Source: Planctomycetota bacterium (GTDB lineage: Bacteria; Planctomycetota; Planctomycetia; Pirellulales; Thermoguttaceae). From it: DNA of 5,841 nt. The translations under genes and the position numbers were made by a program. Positions 1-5,748 of this stretch are shown here, piece after piece. The stretch is from the NCBI GenBank assembly GCA_015661985.1, contig DQVB01000426.1, positions 1 to 5,841 of the forward strand. The letters are read 5' to 3'. Position 1 is the stretch's first letter. Every line of letters begins with the position of its first letter. Below the pieces are notes generated by a model. It worked only from the letters and a program-made list of their open reading frames with translations. It made no database searches and was not told where the DNA came from.

Positions 1-142
1 GCGGACCGCCCTCAACGGGCCAGCTGTCGGCCAGCGCCGCTGCCATGGCGCCGGCCGCCCGACGCGCCCAGTAGACTTGCCACCACCCGAAGCCACCCCA
101 GACGACCAACGCCACCACCGCGATCAGCTTGAGGGTTCGCAT
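1..142 (-). CDS. N-terminal fragment of a membrane-anchored protein of unknown function
   Basis: The gene runs off the left edge, leaving the first 47 residues. Translation begins MRTLKLIAVVALVVWGGFGW. Residues 5 to 21 form one strongly hydrophobic, Trp/Gly-rich segment. It is followed by a short stretch with Arg residues (WARRAAG) and then an Ala-rich stretch ending near WPVEGGP. This looks like an uncleaved signal anchor with the rest of the protein outside the cytoplasm, though a signal peptide is possible. The start is well supported: AGGAGG (minus strand, 152-157) lies 9 bases before the ATG. The gene follows ygbA in the same orientation after a 324-base gap, so it need not belong to the nitric oxide cluster. 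I do not recognise the family from this fragment. Confidence 0.72.
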   Translation of the reverse strand, partial: MRTLKLIAVVALVVWGGFGWWQVYWARRAAGAMAAALADSWPVEGGP

Positions 143-466
143 GGCAAAGCCCCTCCTCCCGCATCCTCAACCACCGGCCCATCCACACCTCGACCCCATG
201 AAGACTTGCCCCGCCGCCCCGGATGTATCCTCAAGGTGAGCACGCGACGTATGCGGGTTTATAGCAAAACCGGTAAGGGTACACCACGGTTCCAGGGCAT
301 TCCCGGCCGTCTCGCCCCGGACCGTAGCCCGACTCTCCCGAACCAGGCCGTGCTGCGGTACATGCGTTGGCGTGCCCGGCAGCGCTGGGGCTGGAAGCCA
401 AACACGCTCGGCTCGGAGGGCCAGACTACAAAGAGGACCCGCCACCGCAGCAGGCCGAAGGCCATC
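143..466. other. Intergenic gap between ygbA and the left-edge gene
   Basis: This gap of about 324 bases holds open frames in several phases, but none has a recognisable protein, a good ribosome binding site or family-like composition. The supported contents are the ribosome binding site of the left-edge gene at 152-157 and an extended -10 promoter candidate at 258-266. A short GGCC-TTC-GGCC hairpin lies at 453-463, just after the ygbA stop on the minus strand, but no T-run follows it, so it is not a convincing terminator. Confidence 0.5.
258..266 (-). promoter_or_regulatory. Extended -10 promoter candidate for the left-edge gene
   Basis: The minus strand reads TGC-TATAAA, which is the TGN extension plus a 5-of-6 match to TATAAT. 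The hexamer 17 bases further upstream (TGGTGT) is a poor -35, which is tolerated at extended -10 promoters. Transcription would start near 250 and give a leader of roughly 108 bases before the ATG at 142. A chance match is possible, but TATAAA stands out in this GC-rich sequence. Confidence 0.35.
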
Positions 467-823
467 TCAGTCGGCGGCTTTTTTCGGGCGCTGGGGGGCG
501 GGTTTGCGGTCGTCCAGCATGTGGCGGATGGCCAGCCACGGGTGTCGGAGCAGCATGCGCGGCCCGGCGAAGCGCATCACCTCGCGGATCCGCTCTCGCA
601 TCTGCCGTCGGTAACAGTGGATCGGGCAGCTGGCACAGGTGGGCTTGTCGGCCCCGAAGACGCAGCGGTCCACGCGCTCCATGGCGTAGCGATGCAGCGA
701 CCGGCAATCAGCGCACAGCGCGCCGTCCGGCCGGTGGTGCGCCCGGCAGTAAATGCGGATCATGGCCGCCACGGTCTTCTTCTCCCGCGACAACCGCGGC
801 GCGTCGCTGTTGCGCTTGCCCAT
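467..823 (-). CDS. ygbA: YgbA-family cysteine-rich protein (nitrous oxide-stimulated promoter family)
   Basis: This 118-residue protein matches the YgbA family in length and motif order as I recall it: an N-terminal EKKT helix, MIRIYCRAHH (21-30), LCADC (36-40), CxxCPIHCY (63-71), and a tail running MRERIREVMRFAGPRMLLRH to PWLAIRHMLDD. It has seven cysteines, at 26, 37, 40, 54, 63, 66 and 70, plus histidines at 29, 30, 44 and 69. This suggests metal or Fe-S binding, which is inference. In E. coli and Salmonella ygbA belongs to the NsrR nitric oxide regulon, and its biochemical role is not settled. Here it lies 301 bases after norB on the same strand. No Shine-Dalgarno sequence precedes the ATG at 823. 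A later start at residue 21 would lose the conserved EKKT helix, so I keep the long form. No signal peptide or membrane segment is seen, so it is probably cytoplasmic. The family call is firm and the start less so. Confidence 0.88.
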   Translation of the reverse strand: MGKRNSDAPRLSREKKTVAAMIRIYCRAHHRPDGALCADCRSLHRYAMERVDRCVFGADKPTCASCPIHCYRRQMRERIREVMRFAGPRMLLRHPWLAIRHMLDDRKPAPQRPKKAAD

Positions 824-1124
824 GGCAGATGCCGAGTTGTTGTGATCCGTCGGATTGGAAAACCAACAGGGCCTCCAGCCCGACCGCCGGGTGCGCGACG
901 CCCCAGGCCGATCCGGCCCCCGTGGCCTTGGCTACTGTTTTGTGGGCCTGGTGCGTTGTCACAGGGGAAAGTTCGGGTTGCGTCCATTGTGGCACGACAC
1001 TCCGTGCCGTGAAAAACGGCGACACGGAGCGTCGCTCCACCATCCCGGTAACCGAAGGTTTCGTGTTGACAAAGCACCAGCGGCCAAGTGCCACCAGCCG
1101 CTGCGCACCGGGCGACTCGGGCGA
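824..1124. other. Intergenic gap between norB and ygbA
   Basis: This gap of 301 bases has no credible gene. It contains the long imperfect hairpin at 995-1034. Near ygbA it has a perfect 11-bp dyad ATCCG-T-CGGAT at 845-855 and a TTGG-AAAA-CCAA dyad at 855-866, ending 22 to 43 bases before the ygbA start. On the minus strand a -35-like GTGACA lies at 957-962 (5 of 6), but the -10 at 17 bases spacing (AACAGT) is weak. The dyads are placed where a repressor site for ygbA could be, but nothing in the sequence names the binding protein. Confidence 0.45.
995..1034 (-). terminator. Long imperfect hairpin downstream of norB, possible terminator
   Basis: CGAC pairs with GTCG, then after one mismatch CTCCGTG pairs with CACGGAG. 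After a 3-base bulge CCGT pairs with ACGG around a GAAAA loop (plus-strand sense). That is 15 pairs in 40 bases, beginning about 90 bases after the norB stop. No T-run follows on the minus strand, so it is not a classical intrinsic terminator. It could instead protect the 3' end of the norB message or act in the ygbA leader. Confidence 0.4.
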
Positions 1125-3449
1125 TTACCCTTCCTCACCCCTTTCTCCGCCCGCCGGCTCACCGCCGCCTGCGGCCACCTCCGCTTCAGTCGCCGGCCGC
1201 AACTTGGGGAAAGTGCTCAACAGGAAGTACAGCAGCGGAAACGCGCCGAGCACGATGATGATCAGGTCAGGAACGATGCGCCAATTGCCCAGCATTTGAA
1301 TGTCATCCCGCATGTAGAACGCCGCGCTGCGGGCATGCCATAACCCGTCCTGGTAGCTGGACCACAGTTGCATCACCCCGATGGGCAAGAGCCCCGTGGA
1401 GAACATCAGCGCCAGGCCGCCGTTCAGGCCCCAGAAGCTGAGCATGAGGATGCGATCGTTCCAGTGCCTGTCCTCCACCAAGCCTCGCCAGGAGAAAAGG
1501 ATCAAGGCGATGGCCAGCATGCCGTAGACGCCGAACAGCGCCGTATGGGCGTGGTTGGACGTCAGGTAGGTCGCATGTTCGTAGTAATTGATCACCGGCA
1601 GGTTGATCATGAACCCGAACATGGCCGCGCCGATGAAGTTCCAGACGCTAGAGGCCGTCAGGAAGTAGAGTGGCCAGCGGTACGGGAACTGCCGCCCTTC
1701 AGCGCGAATGGAACGGTATTCCATCCACGCTCGCACGACCAGCAGAATCAGCGGGACCGGCTCCAGTGAACTGAACACACCGCCCAAAGCGATCCAGAAG
1801 CTGGGCCCGCCATACCAGAAGTAATGGTGCGCCGTCCCCGGAATGCCGCTGAGGAAGACCAAGATGGCCGTCAGATAAGCCACCCGCAAAGCGGACCGCG
1901 CACTGACCAAACCCAGCGTGACCAGAAAGAGCGAGATCACCGCCACGCCGAAGAACTCGAAGATGCTCTCCACCCAGATGTGCACGACGAACCACCGCCA
2001 GTAGTCGGCCACGGTCAGGTGGGTGCCCCGGCTGTAGAAAAGCCCGAAACCGAAGAACAACACCACGAATACGGCGCTGAACAGGTAGAACCAGGTCAAC
2101 GCCCGCCGATCGCTCTCCTCCTCCGATTCTCCCGCTCGGCGGCGGAGCACGGGGACCATGGCCCGATAGACGACCACCAGCCAGTAAAGCAGACCGCCAA
2201 ACAGGAGGATCTGCCACAGGCGACCCAACTCGAGGTACTCCCAGCCCTGGTGGCCCAGCCAGAACCACAGCTTCCCGAGCAGCCCCTTGATGCCCAGCAC
2301 CTCACCCAGCAGGCTACCCACGGCCACCGCAACGATGGCCGCAAAGAGGATATTCACCAAAAGCCGTTGCCGGGGGGGTTCGCGCCGCGCGACCAGCGGT
2401 GCCAAATAAACGGCCGTGGCCACCCAGGAGGTGGCGATCCACAGAATGGCCAGCTGCAAGTGCCATGTCTTGGCCCAACTGTAGGAATAGATCTTTCCGA
2501 TGAAGGGCAGCCAGAAACTGCCCGGGTGCACCGTGTAATGGGCCAACAGGCCTCCATTGAAGATCTGCACGATGAACAACAGGCCCGCCACCAGGAAAAA
2601 CTTGGCCGCCGCCCGCTGGCTGGGCGTCACCGGGCTGCGCAACAGTTCCTGGGCCGCGGCCACCCCTTTCGTCTCGCCGTAGAAAAACTGGTAACGATGC
2701 ACCACGTAGATGACGATGCCCAACACGACCAACAGGGCCAAGATGGAAGCCACGCTCCATACCATCGCCTCCGTGGAAGCGGTGTTCCCGACGGAGCGGT
2801 CCGGCGGCCAGTTGTTCGTGTAGCTGTAGGTGACCCCCGGCCGCTCGGTCACCGCAGCCCACGCCGTCCAGAAGAAGAAGTCCGCCAGCTTTCCACACTC
2901 TTCCTCAGTGGCCACTGTGCGGGGCAGAAAACCATAGTCTGGGTTCCCCTCGAACAGCTGGTCCGTCCAGTACCGACGGAGTTGCCCGAGGGCAAACGCC
3001 TGGGCCGGTGAGAGCAATAGCCTGCCGGAGGTCGCGTCGTAACGATTGGCCCGCAACTCGCCGGCCACCCGAATGTCCATGTCATCCAGGCGTGCCCGCG
3101 GCGTCGGCGGCAGCGTGGTGTACAGGTCGTCTCTCGGCTTGCCGTCAGCCAAATGATACTGCCGCACCAGCTCGCCCATGCAGTGCAGCGTATGAGCCGA
3201 GAAGTCCATCCCCCGCAGCGAACCGTGGCCCCACACGCTGCCGTGGTTCATCAGCCCGTAGCGCTGGTAGATGTCCTGCCCCGCCTTGATCCGAGTGCCG
3301 TCCGTCAGCAGCCGCCCCTCGTCCTCCAGTACCACCTCCCGCGGGATCGGCGGCACCCTGTCTTCGGCCAGATAGCCGCCGGCCAAGAGAATGGCCATCG
3401 CCACGATGAACGAAACGATGGCCCAATTGCGCAGTCCTGTCGTTCCCAT
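1125..3449 (-). CDS. norB: Quinol-dependent nitric oxide reductase, single subunit (qNOR, NorB/NorZ)
   Basis: The enzyme reduces two NO to N2O in the cytoplasmic membrane with electrons taken directly from quinol. The 774-residue protein has the usual qNOR plan. An N-terminal membrane helix (about 9-27) leads to an extracytoplasmic domain to about residue 225, which resembles NorC but has no CxxCH heme motif. A heme-copper-oxidase-type multi-helix core follows. The expected ligands are visible: H330 (WHLQ) and H633/H635 (NHAH) for the two hemes b, and H490 and E494 (HIWVE) with H541/H542 (GTAHHYFW) for FeB. E563 (SLEPVPL) is also present. These keep a constant offset of 18 from the Geobacillus qNOR numbering I remember for the FeB-site residues. 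The C-terminus is a short Gly/Glu-rich tail. GGGAG (3457-3461) lies 7 bases before the ATG, supporting the start. The neighbouring hemerythrin, Rrf2 and YgbA genes point to NO detoxification rather than full denitrification, since no nitrite or N2O reductase is in view. Confidence 0.97.
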   Translation of the reverse strand: MGTTGLRNWAIVSFIVAMAILLAGGYLAEDRVPPIPREVVLEDEGRLLTDGTRIKAGQDIYQRYGLMNHGSVWGHGSLRGMDFSAHTLHCMGELVRQYHLADGKPRDDLYTTLPPTPRARLDDMDIRVAGELRANRYDATSGRLLLSPAQAFALGQLRRYWTDQLFEGNPDYGFLPRTVATEEECGKLADFFFWTAWAAVTERPGVTYSYTNNWPPDRSVGNTASTEAMVWSVASILALLVVLGIVIYVVHRYQFFYGETKGVAAAQELLRSPVTPSQRAAAKFFLVAGLLFIVQIFNGGLLAHYTVHPGSFWLPFIGKIYSYSWAKTWHLQLAILWIATSWVATAVYLAPLVARREPPRQRLLVNILFAAIVAVAVGSLLGEVLGIKGLLGKLWFWLGHQGWEYLELGRLWQILLFGGLLYWLVVVYRAMVPVLRRRAGESEEESDRRALTWFYLFSAVFVVLFFGFGLFYSRGTHLTVADYWRWFVVHIWVESIFEFFGVAVISLFLVTLGLVSARSALRVAYLTAILVFLSGIPGTAHHYFWYGGPSFWIALGGVFSSLEPVPLILLVVRAWMEYRSIRAEGRQFPYRWPLYFLTASSVWNFIGAAMFGFMINLPVINYYEHATYLTSNHAHTALFGVYGMLAIALILFSWRGLVEDRHWNDRILMLSFWGLNGGLALMFSTGLLPIGVMQLWSSYQDGLWHARSAAFYMRDDIQMLGNWRIVPDLIIIVLGAFPLLYFLLSTFPKLRPATEAEVAAGGGEPAGGERGEEG

Positions 3450-3496
3450 CGCCTTTCTCCCGATACGTTAACCAGATCCCGTCCTTCGTCGGCCCT

Positions 3497-3507
3497 TGCG
3501 TGACGCA
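3497..3507. promoter_or_regulatory. Perfect 11-bp dyad upstream of norB, candidate operator
   Basis: TGCGT-G-ACGCA is a perfect 5-1-5 inverted repeat whose centre lies 53 bases upstream of the norB start codon. On the minus strand a weak -10-like TAACGT lies at 3465-3470. If that is used, the dyad centre would sit about 44 bases before the transcription start, a position typical of activators or of repressors covering the -35. It is not an FNR/DNR-type TTGAT-N4-ATCAA site. The binding protein is unknown. Confidence 0.3.
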
Positions 3508-3627
3508 CCGGGAGCCAGGAGACTCGGCCTGCCGCTAGGCGCTAGAGCCCAGCCTGTCCCAGCCTCCGATCGCCAAGCCGACGTCGTGCAATCCCAAGGC
3601 ATCCTACCACGCTCCCTCTTCCCTTCC

Positions 3628-3683
3628 GGACAGTCGCCTCTCCTGTCCCCGGATTGCGGGCCCTGCACCATGGGGGTGCCCGC
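3628..3683 (-). terminator. Two consecutive hairpins after the hemerythrin gene
   Basis: On the minus strand the hemerythrin stop is followed within about 16 bases by a hairpin at 3656-3683. Its outer arms are GCGGG/CCCGC, its inner arms CACC/GGTG, and it has a one-sided bulge. A second hairpin lies at 3628-3648 with arms GGACAG/CTGTCC and a 9-base loop. Neither is followed by a T-run, so termination here is a guess based on position. The rest of the 250-base gap between this gene and norB holds no recognisable gene. It contains only the norB dyad at 3497-3507, the norB ribosome binding site and a small CTAG-GCG-CTAG dyad at 3535-3545. Confidence 0.35.
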
Positions 3684-3699
3684 GGCCGGTCAAACGTTC

Positions 3700-4302
3700 C
3701 TATCGGCCGTGACTGCAGCCGTGGCCGGAACCGACCCCGGCCTGTTGCTCAACACCCAATTGCTGGGCCAGTCGGTTGGCCATCTCAACATACCGCTCAT
3801 GCGCCCCGGCGCCCATCAGCTCGGCCTCCACCTGTTCGAATTGGGCCAGCAGCCGTCGCTGGTCCTCCTCGGAAAAGGCCCGATTGGCCATGGTGAACAG
3901 GCAGTGGTCCTCCTTCTCGATGTGAGCCCGCAACAGATCGATGTAGCGGCGCCCCTGGTCGGCGAATCCGCCCACCGCGGCCGCCTCGCCCCGTCCAGCC
4001 GCCTCCAAGGCCTCGCTCATCCCCCGCACACACGCCCGGCCCCGGTCATGCTCGGCCAGCATCACGCCGGTCGGCCCCCCATGGCGAGGAAACCCGTGGG
4101 CTTCCATGGCCGGAAAGAAACACTTCTCTTCCTTGCCGTGGTGGCATCGATCGGCAAAGGTCCGGAAAAAGTCCAACGCCTCCGCCGCCGGCCACGAGGC
4201 CACCCGCCCCCGCCGCTCCCCGTCCTGGACGATCCTCTCCAGGCATGCCAGCACCAGCTCGATCACCCGATGCTCACCGGAAAGCACGTCACTGGGCCTC
4301 AT
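3700..4302 (-). CDS. Hemerythrin HHE cation-binding domain protein
   Basis: This 200-residue soluble protein has one hemerythrin-type four-helix bundle. The di-iron ligand pattern is complete: H11 (GEHRVIE), H54/H55 with E58/E59 (RCHHGKEEKCFFPAME), H85 (AEHD), and H127 with E131 (HIEKEDHCLF). Such proteins bind O2 or NO, or handle iron. The E. coli di-iron protein YtfE, in the NsrR regulon, repairs Fe-S clusters under nitrosative stress. This protein is not clearly YtfE: it lacks the N-terminal ScdA-like Cys domain, so the exact role is inferred from context. After the bundle come an amphipathic Glu-rich helix (about 143-185) and a His/Cys tail ending GHGCSHGR. I chose ATG 4302 rather than 4329 because AAGGAG (4309-4314) lies 6 bases before it and because the family's core begins there (RPSDVLSGEH). 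It lies between the Rrf2 gene and norB on the same strand. Confidence 0.9.
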   Translation of the reverse strand: MRPSDVLSGEHRVIELVLACLERIVQDGERRGRVASWPAAEALDFFRTFADRCHHGKEEKCFFPAMEAHGFPRHGGPTGVMLAEHDRGRACVRGMSEALEAAGRGEAAAVGGFADQGRRYIDLLRAHIEKEDHCLFTMANRAFSEEDQRRLLAQFEQVEAELMGAGAHERYVEMANRLAQQLGVEQQAGVGSGHGCSHGR

Positions 4303-4766
4303 CCCCAGCTCCTTTCGGTTCAAACCCATTTCTGACGAACCGCATGTCTTTCTCCACTATGGCCGTCCAAATCCCCGCCTCCGAACCGCCCAGCCCCGGC
4401 AGTCGCCCCCAAGGGGCAGCGACTGCCGCTACCACTGCCGACCGATCGGCTCAATTGCATCGATGAGAAGCTGTGCCCGCATTATCCATGACCTCGCAGG
4501 CCGCAGCGAGCAAACACAGCCTCTGCCGGAACTTCGGTCGCTCGGCCAACGAGCAAACGGAAACACCGTGTATGCCACGTCGAATCGCCTTTCCGCTGCT
4601 CCGGCAACACTTTGCGCGACCTTGTTCCGGCCTGCGTGAATCATCCGGGCGTGTCAGAATGATCAGAACGACATGACCGTTTCGGCTGCCGTGGTGCGGG
4701 CGCCTCGCCTGCAATTGGCGGCAACCGAGACGGCTGGACCAACAATGCTTCGCTCGACTTGTGTTC
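4303..4766. other. Intergenic gap between the Rrf2 gene and the hemerythrin gene
   Basis: These 464 bases hold short open frames of up to about 87 codons on the minus strand. None has family-like sequence or a convincing start, and I see no gene or RNA gene. The clearest structure is the hairpin at 4397-4428. Small perfect palindromes, CCGATCGG and CATCGATG, lie around 4440-4465. No good sigma-70 promoter for the hemerythrin gene was found by eye: the nearest candidate, TTGGAC near 4365-4370, has no matching -10. Confidence 0.45.
4397..4428. promoter_or_regulatory. Strong perfect-stem hairpin upstream of the hemerythrin gene
   Basis: CGGCAGTCGC pairs perfectly with GCGACTGCCG over 10 bp, and inside it CCCC-AA-GGGG forms a further 4 bp with a 2-base CA bulge. 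It ends 95 bases before the hemerythrin start codon. No T-run follows on either strand, so an intrinsic terminator is unlikely. It could be a regulator binding dyad or a structured leader. Confidence 0.45.
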
Positions 4767-5267
4767 TCACCCCTCCTGAGACCCGCCTCGGTCTTCCACC
4801 TTCACGTCCGTCCTGCTGCCTCGCGGCGCGCACGTCGCCGGCCCAGAACCACTCGACTCACCCGACCCTGTCTTGACCGTCAAATCGGTGATCGTCGTCC
4901 GCTCGAGGAACCCCAGGTAGGCCTCCCGGACCGTCTTCCACTGCTCATGCACCGCGCACGGGGCTCGGTCAGAACACTTTTGGCGGCCCAGAAAACAGGC
5001 CGACCAGCGACTGACGTGCTCGATCGGATCAACCACGTCCAAAAGCCGAATCTCCCCCGGCGGTCGAGCCAACCGAAACCCACCTCCTTTGCCTTTCTGC
5101 GAGAGCAGGATCCCGTGGTCAGTGAGGCTCTTCAGCAGTTTGCCCAGGTAGTTCCTGGGGGCCCCGATCGATTGGGCGACCTCGCCCGCCCCAGCAAACC
5201 GCCCCTCGGGCAATTCGGCCAAGGCCGACACGGCTAGCAGGGCATGTATGGAGGTCCTGGTAATCAT
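4767..5267 (-). CDS. Rrf2-family transcriptional regulator, probable Fe-S/NO sensor (NsrR/IscR-like)
   Basis: This 166-residue protein has the Rrf2 winged-helix layout. It starts MITRTSIHALLAV, has a recognition-helix region IGAPRNYLGKLLKSL (34-48), and a wing at KGKGGGFRL (58-66). The sensor segment carries C91, C98 and C104 (C-x6-C-x5-C) followed by H107 and W110 (PCAVHEQW). This places a cluster-ligand set almost exactly where IscR has C92, C98, C104 and H107. IscR holds a 2Fe-2S cluster; NsrR uses three cysteines to sense NO. Next to norB and ygbA, a role as NO-responsive repressor of this cluster is the natural inference. The C-terminal 40 or so residues are an unusually long, polar Gly/Ser-rich tail. 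I chose ATG 5267 over 5288 because GGAG (5274-5277) lies 6 bases before it, the family starts at this Met-Ile-Thr, and the upstream ATG falls at the predicted transcription start. Confidence 0.9.
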   Translation of the reverse strand: MITRTSIHALLAVSALAELPEGRFAGAGEVAQSIGAPRNYLGKLLKSLTDHGILLSQKGKGGGFRLARPPGEIRLLDVVDPIEHVSRWSACFLGRQKCSDRAPCAVHEQWKTVREAYLGFLERTTITDLTVKTGSGESSGSGPATCAPRGSRTDVKVEDRGGSQEG

Positions 5268-5291
5268 ACCAATCTCCGCGAATCGCATGCT

Positions 5292-5319
5292 ATTGTACTG
5301 TTCGAGCCCGGAACGTCAA
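5292..5319 (-). promoter_or_regulatory. Sigma-70-type promoter of the Rrf2 gene
   Basis: On the minus strand TTGACG (5314-5319, 5 of 6) is separated by 16 bases from TACAAT (5292-5297, 5 of 6). Transcription would begin near 5285, giving a leader of about 18 bases that contains the GGAG ribosome binding site of the gene starting at 5267. A small dyad GTTC-N7-GAAC (5300-5314) fills the spacer and is a possible autoregulatory operator. Confidence 0.65.
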
Positions 5320-5492
5320 CCCCGGGCGCGAGAAACTCACCAGGTTTTTCTCGGGAAGCTTGGCAACGAGAGGAACTGGCCTGGAGATGATCCCAAAAAG
5401 GGCATGGTTCAAAACCGGCTAACAGTCTGCGAGCCAAACAAGCTGGTGCTCTGTCCGTAGTCCCGCCTTTGGCTCGACTTTTGCCAATTCGT

Positions 5493-5520
5493 CACAACTT
5501 ATTGTGCGACAAGAACTTGT
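5493..5520. promoter_or_regulatory. Two adjacent dyads, candidate protein-binding sites
   Basis: CACAA-CTTA-TTGTG (5493-5506) is a perfect 5-4-5 inverted repeat. Two bases later ACAAG-AA-CTTGT (5509-5520) is a perfect 5-2-5 inverted repeat built from closely related half-sites. They lie 226 bases or more upstream of the Rrf2 start codon, far from its promoter, so they may serve a plus-strand gene to the right instead. Confidence 0.3.
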
Positions 5521-5551
5521 GAAAAACATGTGCGTCTGTACAGAGTAGTTC

Positions 5552-5580
5552 CGCAAGGTTTTGCTACGCAATTGCTTGCG
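5552..5580. repeat. Tandem pair of CGCAA-N4-TTGC dyads, 15-bp period
   Basis: CGCAA-GGTT-TTGC (5552-5564) is followed at exactly 15 bases by CGCAA-TTGC-TTGCG (5567-5580). Both share the xxCAA-N4-TTGx plan of the dyad at 5493-5506. The regular spacing suggests paired regulator sites, but no family was identified. Confidence 0.3.
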
Positions 5581-5682
5581 CCGAACAGTCTGTCGGCAAC
5601 CACCAGGAACGGCAAAACTCGAGTTCAGGCGGAGCGGGATCTCCACCAAACGGGGAGATCATTCTGGCCAACGGCGGGGCTA

Positions 5683-5718
5683 CGGAAGCAGCCGCTTCCG
5701 GCGGCTGTCACCCGGAAG
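5683..5718 (+). promoter_or_regulatory. Three overlapping, mutually exclusive hairpins
   Basis: Hairpin A pairs CGGAAGC with GCTTCCG (5683-5700, loop AGCC). Hairpin B pairs CAGCCGC with GCGGCTG (5689-5707, loop TTCCG). Hairpin C pairs CTTCCGG with CCGGAAG (5695-5718, 10-base loop). Each has 7 perfect pairs and forming B disrupts both A and C. With the strong hairpin at 5749-5782 and a possible plus-strand start at 5815, this could be a switching leader. Chance pairing in GC-rich DNA is the alternative. Confidence 0.3.
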
Positions 5719-5748
5719 GGGCCAAGACAAACCAAGCCCAAAAAGGAA

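Noticed and set aside
167..445. 92-codon minus-strand open frame between ygbA and the left-edge gene
   Set aside because: No ribosome binding site, no recognisable family, and it covers the extended -10 promoter candidate at 258-266.
1066..1071. Perfect TTGACA on the plus strand
   Set aside because: No -10 lies at 16 to 18 bases downstream (the 17-base position reads TGCCAC), and no plus-strand gene follows.
77..1299. Two overlapping plus-strand open frames of 311 and 310 codons across the ygbA region
   Set aside because: They run antisense to ygbA and through both flanking gaps, are Arg/Pro/Ala-rich with no family features, and conflict with each other.
1824..3011. 395-codon open frame on the plus strand opposite norB
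   Set aside because: It is antisense to an unmistakable qNOR reading frame. Its translation is rich in His, Gln, Arg and Pro with no domain, as expected of a shadow frame in GC-rich DNA.
3498..3525. Sigma-54-type promoter before norB, as expected under NorR control
   Set aside because: TGGC and TGC elements occur on the minus strand, but the GG to GC spacing is two bases too short for a -24/-12 promoter.
3496..4335. 279-codon plus-strand open frame opposite the hemerythrin gene
   Set aside because: The minus strand carries a complete di-iron ligand pattern and a good ribosome binding site. The plus frame shows no recognisable domain.
4429..4714. Overlapping minus-strand open frames of 71 and 87 codons in the gap before the hemerythrin gene
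   Set aside because: No family-like sequence, no ribosome binding site, and nothing suggests a broken gene.
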